A stretch of DNA of 64,000 nucleotides from Chrysoporthe austroafricana (taxonomy: Eukaryota > Ascomycota > Sordariomycetes > Diaporthales > Cryphonectriaceae), in contig JYIP02000002.1 of the NCBI GenBank assembly GCA_001051155.2, forward strand, positions 2,859,583-2,923,582. The letters are read 5' to 3'. Positions 44,539 to 55,636 of this stretch are shown piece by piece; the first letter of the stretch is position 1, and every line of letters starts with the position of its first letter. The position numbers and the translations under genes are program-made. Below the pieces are notes generated by a model. The model worked only from the letters and a program-made list of their open reading frames with translations. It did not search any database and was not told the DNA's origin.

Positions 44539-47500
44539 GGCGTCGTGGACGGGGCTCGTGGCCGGGACGGGGCAGGGAGAAGCGTAAGCGAGCGCAGGCC
44601 CTCCCCCCCAAGGAGCGCCAGCCGACGTAGCCTGGCCGAACGCCGCAAACGTGCTGCCAGTCCAGACACGCCCCGCTGTGCAAGAGGTCGTCTTGGTCGC
44701 GGCCCCAGGACGGTGGGCTGGCTGGCTGGCGACGACGAAGACGACGAGGAGGAGGAGGAGGAGGAGGAGGAGGAGGAGGGAATGAAGAAGGAGAGTGAGG
44801 GTCGAATGAACGGCGGCACGTGGTAGCAGAGATTCGAGACCAGCCCAGTCGGGACGGGCCAGAGGAGAGACCATTGAACGGGGCTCTCCCGAGTCTTATG
44901 TTGGAGGCAGACGGCGATCATCTGTTGGAGCAAAATCCGGGGTGATTCCGCTATGCTAGATTCGTGAGGGGGGGTGGCCTGCAGGGTGCTATGTAATTCT
45001 TGGGTGCTGGGAAGCAATGCTACCCACTTCGTCCCAAGTTCGCCGAGCCCCGTCCGGGGGTGGGAGTGGGAGGGCCGGGGCCAAGGAGGACTGAATCTGG
45101 GGGGTGGAGGCGTTCGTTCGTCGCGCGGTTGGGAGACCAGGGTGGCGCCGTTGGGATGTCGAGGAGGCGGCAGAGGTGATCTCATCCGACGACCTCATGC
45201 GAGCCTCCCAGCTGATGGTTGGGCCCAGGCCAGACAGAGGAGGGAGATGGGACCGTGCGACATGCGACATGCTGTATTATGGCAGGCGGTATTGGGCGGG
45301 GAGGAGAGGAAGGGGAGAGAGAGAGAGAGACAGACCTTCGAGGTGCCCCTCTGCCCCTCTGCCCCTCCACCCCTCCCTCTCTCCTTGCCGAGGGAGGGCC
45401 CAGGAGGAAAGCCCCATCCCATCCGTGGCTTGGCCTCGAGCATTGAGGATGGGAAATTGGCCCTCTAGACATGAGACTCGAGGACGAGTTCCTGCTGCGA
45501 CTGCCGGCGGGGGGGACTGGGGCCAGCTATTCAGGCGCTCGTCTCGCGTGCCCCCCAGCACCCTCACCCTCATTATTAAGGTTGTCTGGCCACGGCAGCA
45601 GGCCATGAACACCTGGCCTGTCAGTACCATAGTAAAACTATGTATACTGGGTACTGGGTACCATAGTAGGGTATCCCACCCCAGCGGCGCAACGACCGGT
45701 TCGGATCCGGTTCGACGTGGAGCTGGGCGCAGGTGGGGAACGTACCCAGTTCATCCGTACTCTGTACATGGCAGACGAACCGCCGTCGACGCCCGGTGCG
45801 GCGATGCCAAGTGGGACATACATATCACAGCACGCACTGGTGGCTCGAACGGGTGTGTGGGGCTGGACATGGCAGAGGGGCATGATCTGAACCCCTCCTG
45901 GGTATTACCATACCATGCCATAGTACGTCCGTACTGAGTACTGTACGCGGTACCTGGTTCTGGTTGATTTGGCCTGGCGTTGGTGCGGGGTGGGTGCCGT
46001 GCTTGACACGGGACGGAGGAATTGCAGTACACAGGACACTGCACGTCGCTAACAGCCGCCCGCCCGCCCACGGCCGGCCGGTATTAGCATGCTAGCACGA
46101 CTGGGTACCGCCTAGGACGTGTCGGCAGCAGCTCACCGCGCGCCTCGCCTATCTATGGCTTCCTTCCTCTTCCGGGCCCTGAATGGGATCTACCGAGCAC
46201 CTCTCAACATATAATCAGCCCCCGACGGACGTCTTCGGCCGCCCACCTTATGACATCTCATACGACATGTACATAGCCATCTCGGTGGGCCTCATTTCAG
46301 ATCCACACGGCGGGAGGCGACTCATGCCCTGCTCCGGAGCTCGTGCCGACACCATCCACATCCCTTGAGCTTACTTAGTGGGCTATAGGACCATACTCAC
46401 ATAGACGCATCCACACATCCACACATCCACACCTACTCAGTACTCGGTATACCTACTCGGTACACACCTACCCAGTGCTCTGCCCACCGCACCCACACAC
46501 CACCAGCAGCAGAGAGGCACGCCTCAGTCCTCAGTCGAGGCTCGCTCCAGTCCGGCCGGGAGCCACGTGCAGGAGGGTCGGTTGGGATTGATCCCCCTCC
46601 CCTCCAGAGCCGCGTCGACGGGCGCGAACAGCCGACAGCAGGCCATCCAGCAGCCTGGGTGCTATGTACGCCGCGTGGCCCCCCAGAAGAATCAAGCAAC
46701 TTCGGAGGCGGACGGCTTCCGTAGCAACATTCTAGGCCCAGAGTACCCACGCGTTCTCCGCTACCCCAGCAAACCGCCGCGGCAAGTAGTGAGGTACGGG
46801 ACATGTCACGCATGGGGTACTGAGACACTCCCGTACCGTGGTACGGCTACTCCACATCCCGTTGGGAGCGCGCCGGGCTGCCAGCCAGGCATGCCACGCC
46901 AGGCGCCAGGTGCCAGGTGCCAGGCCTGCCAGGGTGCCTAGCAGGCACGCACGGCACAGTACGGGAAGCGACAAGGGGCACCCCTAGTTCTCCAGGAGGG
47001 ACAGACCAGCCGCGAGCTTCCTCCCCTTCCACCAGTCAGCATCAATCGCCATGCATCTCAGATTTCAGGACCTCTGCACAGATACGGCCACCCTCCATCT
47101 GCCTGCTCGCCAGCGACGAGGAGTGGCACCTCTCCTCCTCGGACCTCTCCATCTCTCGCGCTCCTCTGCGACCCGCCGACCGACTCAGGTATCCTGCGGC
47201 CCACTCCCAGACCGCACGACAGCATCGCGGGAGAAGACCGGCTAGCCGGCTCCACGTCAGCGCTCCGGCACTCCCATGCGGCTCTTATGCCTCGACTGTG
47301 GTCTAGCCGCCGCGTGCTTTCATGCCGGTGACTCGAGGTATCGCGCCGCTCCCCTTTTGTGCGCACGAAGCCCTGTCCCCAGCTACAGCACGCCTGGATC
47401 ACGGCCGGAGCACTTGCTACGGAGTTTCTTCTGCCCAGCCCGGGTGGCTTTGCGCGGTCGGTGCGTGGTCTCAGGCAAGCGCTGCGTCCTCGCCGTACTG

Positions 47501-50379
47501 GTGACCAGCCGCTCTCTGAGAGGGTGCATACCATACGGCCATGGTCTATAGACCCTTCATCTCGCGGTTCGTGCCATCATCATGCCACCGAGAGCACAGC
47601 CAGGACCAGGCCCTTTCCCCCGATATTGTACCAGCGGCAGGCCTCGAGGGTGTGTAGGCGGGGGATACTCTTGGCAATGATCTCCACGACAAGTCGTCGT
47701 TGTCCATTTTGCGAGGGCGCGGACGATCCAGCCTCGGCATCGCCTGGATAAGACCCCAGCGCCGTTTCTCGCTTACCACTACCAATCGAGGCTGTGTCTT
47801 GCTCCTCCTTGTGTGTTGTGTTGGGAAACATGCTACTTTCCCACATGAACCGGCGCCGGGAGGCTGTTACCGGTACCGTGATTTCCCAACGCAATGACGA
47901 CAACATCAGGCAAAAGCCGCGCATGAACGCCTCGATCTACCACTGCCAGGCCTGATTGGTATCTACCCGACCCCTCGCTCGGTCTTTTGGCTTGCAAATC
48001 TTTATCTCCAGGGCCGTACCGGCCGTATCATTTTGTGTTCTTCTGGGTGCCGAATTGTTGACTTGCGGCTGGCCGACCCTGTCTCGCGGTTCTCGATCCC
48101 GTGTTGAACATCATTATGGGGTCGGGGCAATTTCGGTACCAGAAGAAATTACTTCTGGCGCTGCTGATGTCCTCGCGGCCAACTAAATCCTATCCACGCG
48201 GGCAGACAGAACCATGGAAAGCTGCTGATGCTGGCGCAGTCATCTCGCGGTATCGTCAACCGTGTACTACCATGCTGCAGGCTGCAGGAACACCCCCATT
48301 AGCTAGACGATGATCTTCAACTGAACTCGGCGGGGGGGACATGGCACTTTCCACGAGAATTTCGGCCTCAGTGCCCGGCAAGCCAGGTTCGGAGCGGTCT
48401 GCTCAGCTGCACTGCACACTATCCTCAGTGCGGCATGTATACAGCAGGTCACTGACGGTAAGCTCCTCTGCATGGCGTTGTGCCGCACGCCGGCAGCTTG
48501 TGCTTCCATCGAGATCGCGATATATGTGTTCACTCCGTCTGAGTGGACATTTATCTCAGTACAACTCGACTTGAATGATCAACTTCTCCACCACCAGATT
48601 ACGAAGGTCGATGGTTTCTCGGGTTCGTCTCCCGGACCAGGACCCCGAGCACGAACCGTCCCTCACGGCATGTCCGGCGGTCTATCAGCAACCTAGAAAG
48701 CTACAGGGCGACGGCGACTGTGTAGAACGATCTGGACGGGTCAAAGCCAAGGATTCAACTCTTCCCTCCGGGATAGACGTCCTCGGTTGACCGGCACAAA
48801 GATCTCCGATATCCTCCCTGAAAGGTCCAACAACAGCTTCTTGGCTATGCCCTGCACTTCGCGCGCATCAATTGTTGCCCCGAAACTTTTCATCTCGTTG
48901 CTTACTCTGTAGACACCCTTGAAATCCCTCCAAAGAGTCCTCGCTACCAAGCTACCGGGTTGGCCTGCGTGATTTCCATCCCTGAAGCAGCTGGGGCTGA
49001 TGATGAGTTTTTGGGATCCACATCCTCGCTTCTGCTCTTATGGACCAGGTCCCGCGAGATCCTACACAGTATCTGTCACGTTTGCAGAGGCACTTGCTGG
49101 CCGGTGAACTTCCCAGGTATCCTCGGCTCGGTACAAAGACAAGACCTTTTTCAAAGGGATATGTCCAAACCCCTCCCGTTGCTCCCATGCAATCCGCTGC
49201 CACCTTAGTCCCTGCCTACTAGCTAGTCTGGGAGGATAAGTGGCTCCCTATCTACCCTTCACATTCTCTTAAGTTCCCCGCATCTTGCTAGCAAGTCGAT
49301 CAAGAAGCTTGGAGATAACCTTGAGACCACGAGTCCTCGGACCAAGGATTAGTTAAAGTGCGTGGCTGATGCATATGCACAATGGCTGGGGGCTCAGTGG
49401 CCTCCACACAAGATCAATACAGGATCCTCCTGTAATCCGCTAGTTTTGCAGACCTGGTCGATGAGATGCCTTTATGAGTGGTGTAGTCAAGTGTCATCTC
49501 CTCGGTGTGGTTGGCGCTCGTCGTTCATGAGGCCAGGAGTCCTCTGTAGAAGATCGCCCTCACCCGTCCGTCAGGCTTCGAGGCCTTTTCCGGGTAAATA
49601 CAAGGCCCTCTTCCTTCTGCTCGATATGGATCCGATCCATGCCAGTGCCCCGCTGCGACCAGTGTGCTGAGCTGCTGTACAAGAAGCGAGGCTGGATCAC
49701 AATATCGCCACTGACTTACTTGTCATTTACGCATTTGCGCGGTGGAGGTGGCCCTGTCTGCAGGATGTGTAACCCTCTGGGGAGGAAGTGGGCACCATCA
49801 TCTTCCAAAATCAAGGATACAAGAAATTTGGCATTGTTGGCATTGGTAATGCCTTTCAAGTTTTCATGACTTTCGGAGTTGCGGCCCTATTCTGCCTTTG
49901 CCGTCTCCGGTGTGGTGTCCCGCAACACTACAGACGTACTTTACACCATGAGGCAGACCTCAGCGCAACAGTCAAGTTCTACGATGGCGCAGGCAGTCTA
50001 GATGCGCTGCGTTGATGAACAAAGGAAAACCTCGCAAGGTGCGGATGAGGCCGAATAAGCGCAAGTGGCCATGCAAGGCACTATCCTTTCTTCTTGCCAA
50101 CGAAGTACGCTTCTATTCACCTCCCTTTTGGGTCTTTGCTACACAAAAGGTTCTTGCTATATATCCCTTCTGTGAATTGCGCAATGATGAGCTAGCGAGC
50201 AGAATATGCCGGGAGGAAGGACGTCGGCGTTGATTAAGCTATTGAATCTATTTCAGCATTGCAATATGCTCCACTCGTCAACTTACTACTCTTCAACATC
50301 TACCTCCTCCTAGCTGGATAGCCCAAAATACTTTCTGGCGTGCCCCTTATCACGAGAACGCTCCCAGTGACCAAGGACC
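44539..50379. other. Long repeat-bearing gene desert
   Basis: This 5.8-kb spacer has no recognisable gene on either strand. The longest frames (plus 45104-45937, minus 45185-44499) follow GC-rich low-complexity DNA. It contains a GAG/CTC trinucleotide run at 44746-44780, a GA run near 45317-45332, CATAGTAC/GTACTGAGTAC-type motifs at 45.62-45.67, 45.90-45.96 and 46.43-46.48 kb, and a short catccaca repeat at 46.40-46.43 kb. From about 47 to 50.3 kb the DNA is unremarkable. It must include the regulator's promoter and that of the lactonase gene. Confidence 0.55.
44746..44780. repeat. GAG trinucleotide repeat
   Basis: About eleven GAG/GAC-type triplets. In the sense of the transcription factor gene this reads as poly-Leu, lying upstream of the Met that I chose as its start. 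Confidence 0.85.
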
Positions 50380-52219
50380 ATGCTCAGAGACAGGCTCTGG
50401 CCGCCCGTAGCGGTTTTTGCGCTGCTTCTACCAGGCCCATCTCGGGCTACTATTCTCTACGTTGCCAACTACCTGGAGAGCATCACTTCCCTCGAACTCA
50501 CTGGCTCCAATCTGAAGGTCAAGGCCATCACGCCAGGCTGCGGCGATGTGTCTTCCTGGCTTACGCTGGACTTTACCACAAACCGTCTCTTCTGCATGGA
50601 CGAGAGCTCACCCAACGGGACTGTGTCTTCGTTCGAGACCCATGAGGACGGCTCGCTTTCCCGGTTAAACATAGTGACCACCCTCCCTGGAACGGTAGCG
50701 AGTACGCTCTTCGGGCAGGGAAACGGCCTGGCAGTTGCATACTAGTAAGTTATGGTCGGATCCAATCGCATATGCAGATGTTATGTTCCCGTACCATTTA
50801 CGAGGCACATGGACACGCGGTCTCCGCGTGCAGATACCAGCCAGCCACCCCGACCAAGAGCTAATAGCAGGCTGCGGGCCTCCATCACCTGGTCCATCGG
50901 TGCGATGTGACACTGCTTCATGGCTAACCACTCCTCTCCTCGCGCTGTGAAGCTCGGGTGCTAGCGTGGCCACCTTCGACGTCTCCAAAGCAGACCTCGG
51001 GACCCTGGACCCCGTCCAAGCCGAGACCTACCACCTGTCCCAGCCAGGCGCCAACGCCCTACGGCAAGACCAGCCGCACCCCCATCATGCGATCATCGAC
51101 CCATCGGGCAAGTTCCTGGTCGTCCCAGACCTCGGCGCCGACCTCATCCGGATCTATCTGCTCAGCGACGACGGCCGGCTTCGGTTCACAGCCCTGGCGC
51201 CGCTGATCGCGCCGGCCGGGAGCGGGCCTCGACACGGCGCCTTTCTGGTGACGCCAGAGGGGAAGACCTACTTCTACTTGACGAGCGAGATCGTAAATAC
51301 CATTACCGGGTATAGGGTCACATACACGAGCAGTAGTACCATTGACTTCACCGAGGTATATAGGAGTGGGAGCCACGGGCTTGGGGTTGAGTTCGAGAAG
51401 GGGAGGTTGGCGCCGGAGGAGGACGAGTTCCCAACGCTGGCGGGCGAGGTCCACGTATCGGTAAGACCCCGGATTGACGTTTCCCTACTCCTGGAACTGA
51501 CTGACAATGCCCTCGTTCACGCACCAGCCCGATGGCAGGTTTCTTCTGGTGTCCTCCCGCAACGAGGGCATCTTCAAGATACCGAGCCCTACAGATGAGA
51601 ACATGCAGGTCCAGTCGGATCCCATCATGACCTTCAGCATCGACCCCTCCAACGGCAACCTAACCAAGCTCCAAGACTTCCCGGCAGGAGGCATGGTCCC
51701 GCGACAGTTCTCCGTGAGCAACGACGGAAGCATGGTCGCCGTCGGCCTGCAGCAGGATGGACGGGTTGTGGTCATTGACCGAGACGTACAGACCGGTCTG
51801 CTCACAGGGTTCAGGGCAGCAGTAGACGTGGGCTACCAGCCCACGTGCGTGATCTTCAAGGAAGAGAGCCTGTGAGTCCACACCACCCCCGAAGCCTGAA
51901 ATTGATTGCCCTTCCTCAGTAGCTGAATGGGAGCAGCTTGAACTTCGGACACGTCGACACGCGGGAGCACACCCCCCTGCCCTTGATCATGCTCGTCCTC
52001 AAGGTCCTGCTAGGAGGCGGGCTCATCGCCCTCGCGATCTGGCTCTTCGTACGCCGCGGGCGACCGAAGCTCGCGTGGTTCCTACAGAGGAGGAAGTACC
52101 AGCCCGTGCCGCGGAAGGGCCTGGAAGGTGAGGAGCTGGAGCGGGCTGATAGCACCGAGGCCGATGCAGATGTCGGCGCTGATGGTGGTGGGGGTGGGGG
52201 TGGGGGTGATGATGATTGA
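50380..52219 (+). CDS. Lactonase-fold (6-phosphogluconolactonase-like) beta-propeller, possibly membrane-anchored
   Basis: Exons 50380-50744, 50953-51460 and 51528-51871 are clear. They give a signal peptide (WPPVAVFALLLPGPSRA) and a seven-bladed propeller of the YbhE/6-phosphogluconolactonase type: ILYVANYLESITSLEL, HPHHAIIDPSGKFLVVPDLGADLIRIY, GPRHGAFLVTPEGKTYFYLTSE, GEVHVSPDGRFLLVSSRNE formed across junction 2, and GGMVPRQFSVSNDGSMVAVGLQ. Read straight on, exon 3 stops at TGA 51873-51875 for 406 residues. A consensus donor (gtgagt at 51872) overlaps that stop. Splicing to the acceptor at 51936 keeps frame and adds exon 51937-52219, with a hydrophobic segment LIMLVLKVLLGGGLIALAIWLFV and a basic-then-acidic tail, making a type I membrane protein of about 500 residues. 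I give the longer span. The secreted location argues against cytosolic pentose-phosphate use; the substrate is unknown. Confidence 0.82.
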
Positions 52220-53610
52220 ATCAACGTCCGGGTCCAAGTCTAGGTTAATTATTCTCTTCTTGCAATCGTTCTTGGATAACCACCCTTCCTCAGGGCCTCC
52301 CGAAGGGCATAAGGACGGCTAGAGTAAAGACCACCGTTTCGCCTGGCAAAGGAGAGAAGAAATTGAACCCTCTGGGGAGCTTTCCTCTCTCACGGGGGGA
52401 GGGCTGTTATTTCGAGGCGTTCCGGTTCCCCTGCCGTGCTGCATTTGCATAGTTCGCCGGTGTCTTTCTGCTACCTCCGAGTCGGTAAGCCGGGCTGCTG
52501 AATCGCTCCGAACTCGTTTGATTCCCGCCAGGAATAGTCTAGTATATCCTACCCAATCTTGGGCTCTCGCTGGGATAATCTTTGTCCTTCGGGGGAGTCG
52601 GACGCAGATGCGGTCGTCGGATGGTCGGACTCGTTCTTGCTGGATATTCGTCCGCACCCACGGGCCAGCCACTTACTCGGTACTCTGATGCTGGGGTATA
52701 CACTATAAACTCTATCTGGTCAAAGTGGAGCTAGGCCCACTGGTACTTCGTGCAGTGCTGTCACCAACAAGTGGCCTATCCAGGGCGATTGCACAATATT
52801 TTGGCCTGACAGCACAGCACTAGGTATCGGCTTGTATCATAGCAGGACTGTGCACGTGCTGGAGCAGGGCGGGACGTTGCGTTGCGTTAGCGGTCAGCGC
52901 TATTTTGGGATTGGGATTGGCCGCCAGTGGGCTGCTTTCCTGTATGCCTTTCTACATAGTAAGTACAGACGTACTATTCACCTTTCGCGCGGCCCGCTTT
53001 TGATGGGCCCAGGGGTATCGGCAGTTTTGCAGACTGCCTTACTCGCTCTCTGTATCGCCACCTCTTTTGTGGGAACTTTGTCGAGGCGCTTCGTCAAGGA
53101 ACCTCTGCTACAGGTACCAGCAAAGGTGTGGAGTTGGCGCACGCGTTCTTCCTCGAGGGGGTTCCCGCCGGCCTCTTGCTGCGGGCGGGGGGTTGTTTCG
53201 GTATCAGGCGAGGTTGCCGTGATGGTGTACGATGGGTGCCGGGTTCGTCTGCGGCGATCCAGTCCGCGGTTCGCGTCTCGCCGTTCATGCGTTCCCAAGG
53301 GTCGATCTAGGGGTAGGAAAGATGTCACGCTGAAGCGGTGTATGGCTCGCCTATTCAGGCCCAAGATTGTTCATCGTCACATCAAGCGATCAGACTCGTT
53401 CGTATATTTGAGTTGCTCTTGCAAAGACTCCACTTCCAGCTGAGTCTAATTAGAAACCCTTTCCTATATATTGAGCTTGTCTCCCGCCTTTGATCGCTTG
53501 GCCGGTTGGTAGATAAGGGCTACAGACGACAGAAGGGAAAAAAGAAAAAAAAAAAACCGAAAAAGAAAAAGAAAACCAACCACTGGCCTGCTGTTCAGCG
53601 ACGGGGAGAG
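52220..53610. other. Intergenic region and P450 promoter
   Basis: No gene is recognised. TACTCGGTAC/GTATAC-type motifs occur near 52675-52705 and 52965-52980, like those in the other spacers. A TATATA element lies at about 53465-53472, some 140 bp before the P450 start codon, followed by an A-rich stretch at 53535-53580. Confidence 0.5.
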
Positions 53611-55418
53611 ATGTACGAATTGCGCCTCGCCTTGGCTCTTGTGGCCTTCTTGGGCTTCTATCTGGCCCGCAGGTTATCACAACGCTCCAGGCTCCCTCTC
53701 CCTCCGGGGCCAAGACCATGGCCGCTCGTCGGAAACATCACCGAGTTACCGCCCGAGGGCGAGGTCCACTGGAGGCACTGGCTCAGGCACAAGGACCTCT
53801 ACGGGCCCATCAGCTCCGTGACCTCCCTGGGCCAGACGCTCATCATCCTCCACGACAGGGAGGCCGCGTCTGAACTGATGGAGAAGAGGGCCGCAAAGTA
53901 CTCGAGGCGGGCGGTGGGAGCATTTTCGAATGATATGTATGTATGCCCTGATCAAAGGGGGGAGGAACCACTCTCGAGCCACTGAGGAGAACTGAGGAGA
54001 CACGCTGACGGAGGAGAATAATAGGTGTGGCTTCGGGCGGTTTCTCGTCTCCCTATAGCCCGGCCCCAGGTTTCAGTCGTTCCGGAGGCTGGCCCAATCC
54101 CAGGTCGGCACGCAGAAGGCCCTCGAGAGGTTCAGCGGCATGATGGATGTGGAGGTGCGCAGGCTCTTGCTGCGCCTGCTGGACGAGGAGGCGCTCCGGG
54201 AGTCGGATGGTCTGGAGAAGACGCTCCACATGTGAGTCAGGGCACAGCCATAGTGATCGGTGAGACGAGCGGGTTGTTGCAAAGAATTGCCGGTCTAACG
54301 CACGCACGCACGCACGCAGGGCGACGAGCGCATTCCTGGTCCGGATCATGTTCGGCTACAGCATCAACTACCAGGACGCGAGCGACCCCATGACCCAGCT
54401 CAACGACCGCGTCACCGAGTGCTTCAAGATCGCCAACACCCCCGGGCGCTGGCTCGCCGAGCTCGTCCCCGCGCTCCGGCACGTGCCCGGCTGGCTCCCG
54501 GGGACCGCCTTCAAGGCCTTCGCCCGCGAGTCCGACCTGGTCACCCAGGCCTGCGCCGAGATCCCCTTCCGTTTCGTCCAGCGCACGGGGCCGCCGGGCC
54601 CCTCGGTCGTGGGGGATCTGCTGCGCGCCCGTGAGGCCCGCGGCGCCGGCGGCGCCAGCGACTACGACATCAAGTACACCGCCGCGTCGCTGCACGGGGC
54701 GGGCGTGGAGACCACGACGGGGACGCTGCAGGTCTTCTTCCTGGTCATGTCCCTGTTCCCCGAGGTCCAGAGGCAGGCGCAGCGGGAGGTCGACGGGCTC
54801 ATCGGGCCGGGCGGCGGCGGCAGCGGCGGCGGCGGGATGCCGGGCCTGGGGGACCGGGCCCGGCTCCCCTACGTCGACGCGCTGGTCAAGGAGCTCCTGC
54901 GCTGGTTCCCGACCGCGCCCATGGGCGTGCCGCACGTGGCGGAGGAGGAGGACGAGTACCGCGGCCACCGCATCCCCAAGGGCGCCCTCCTCTTCCCGGC
55001 CGTGTGGTGGTACACGCACGACCCGGCCGTCTACCACGACCCGGAGGCCTTCCGGCCCGAGCGGTTCCTGGCGCCGCACAACGAGCCGGACCCGGGGGCC
55101 TCCGTCTTCGGGTTCGGCAGGAGGATCTGTCCCGGGAAGAGGCTGGCGGAGGACATGATCTTCCTCACCGTGGCGAAGGTGCTGGCGACGCTGGATGTGT
55201 CCAAGGCCCTGGACGGAGAGGGGAGGGAGATCAAGCCTGCTGTCGGGTACGAGCCCACGGCTGTCGTTCCGCGCCCGCTGTCGTTTTCTGTGAGGATCAG
55301 GCCGAGAAGCCAGAGGCATGCTGAGCTTGTGAGGTCGGTTGAGACCGAGCATCTGGTGGAGGAAGATGATTCGAGGTCCCTGAAGAAAGATATCGAGGAG
55401 TTCCAGCGGGAACATTAG
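53611..55418 (+). pseudogene. Cytochrome P450 gene (CYP64/OrdA-like) with one in-frame stop
   Basis: Exons 53611-53936, 54025-54231 and 54320-55418 join in phase to 543 codons. The protein begins with a membrane anchor (LALALVAFLGFYLARRL) and the hinge LPLPPGPRPWPLVGN, then HWRHWLRHKDLYGPISSV. It keeps the I-helix GAGVETTTG (about 304-312), ExxR as ELLR (369-372), FRPERF and the haem loop FGFGRRICPG with Cys448. This order resembles fungal secondary-metabolism P450s near O-methylsterigmatocystin oxidoreductase. Codon 120 (54056-54058) is TAG, between CGFGRFLVSL and PGPRFQSFRR, a stretch whose two sides both fit the family. Skipping it with another acceptor (tatag at 54058) needs a second donor at 53941 and would drop the conserved CGFGRF piece. 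Everything after the stop is intact. Recent pseudogene, base error, or unusual splicing. Confidence 0.8.
54297..54319. repeat. CGCA microsatellite at a splice acceptor
   Basis: About five copies of cgca/acgc form the last bases of the second P450 intron, with the acceptor AG as the end of the array. No polypyrimidine tract is present there. Confidence 0.8.
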
Positions 55419-55636
55419 AGCTGTAGGGGTAGAGGGTGTCGGTAATAGCTGTGGATTTAGTTTTCTGATGGGGGAATGAGAATTGCATGAATGAAACCTA
55501 TCAAGCCTTCTGAATCTATGCCCCGCATCGCATTATGCTTCTTCTCGGACCATCTGCTTCTTGGTGCGTCTTAGCAATCTTATCCCCAAGACATTGCTGC
55601 GCGAACTGCATCATCATGCTTAACCTGTGATTGTGG

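Noticed and set aside
44539..44874. Earlier start of the Zn2Cys6 factor with a poly-Leu signal-like run
   Set aside because: The Leu run is only the reading of a GAG microsatellite, and a nuclear factor should not begin with a hydrophobic stretch.
54237..55415. 392-codon frame antisense to the P450
   Set aside because: Shadow of the GC-rich P450 exon; the sense strand has all P450 motifs.
14698..55418. One secondary-metabolite cluster formed by the methyltransferase, two P450s and the Zn2Cys6 factor
   Set aside because: No polyketide, peptide or terpene synthase gene is present, and the candidates are separated by many core genes and large distances.
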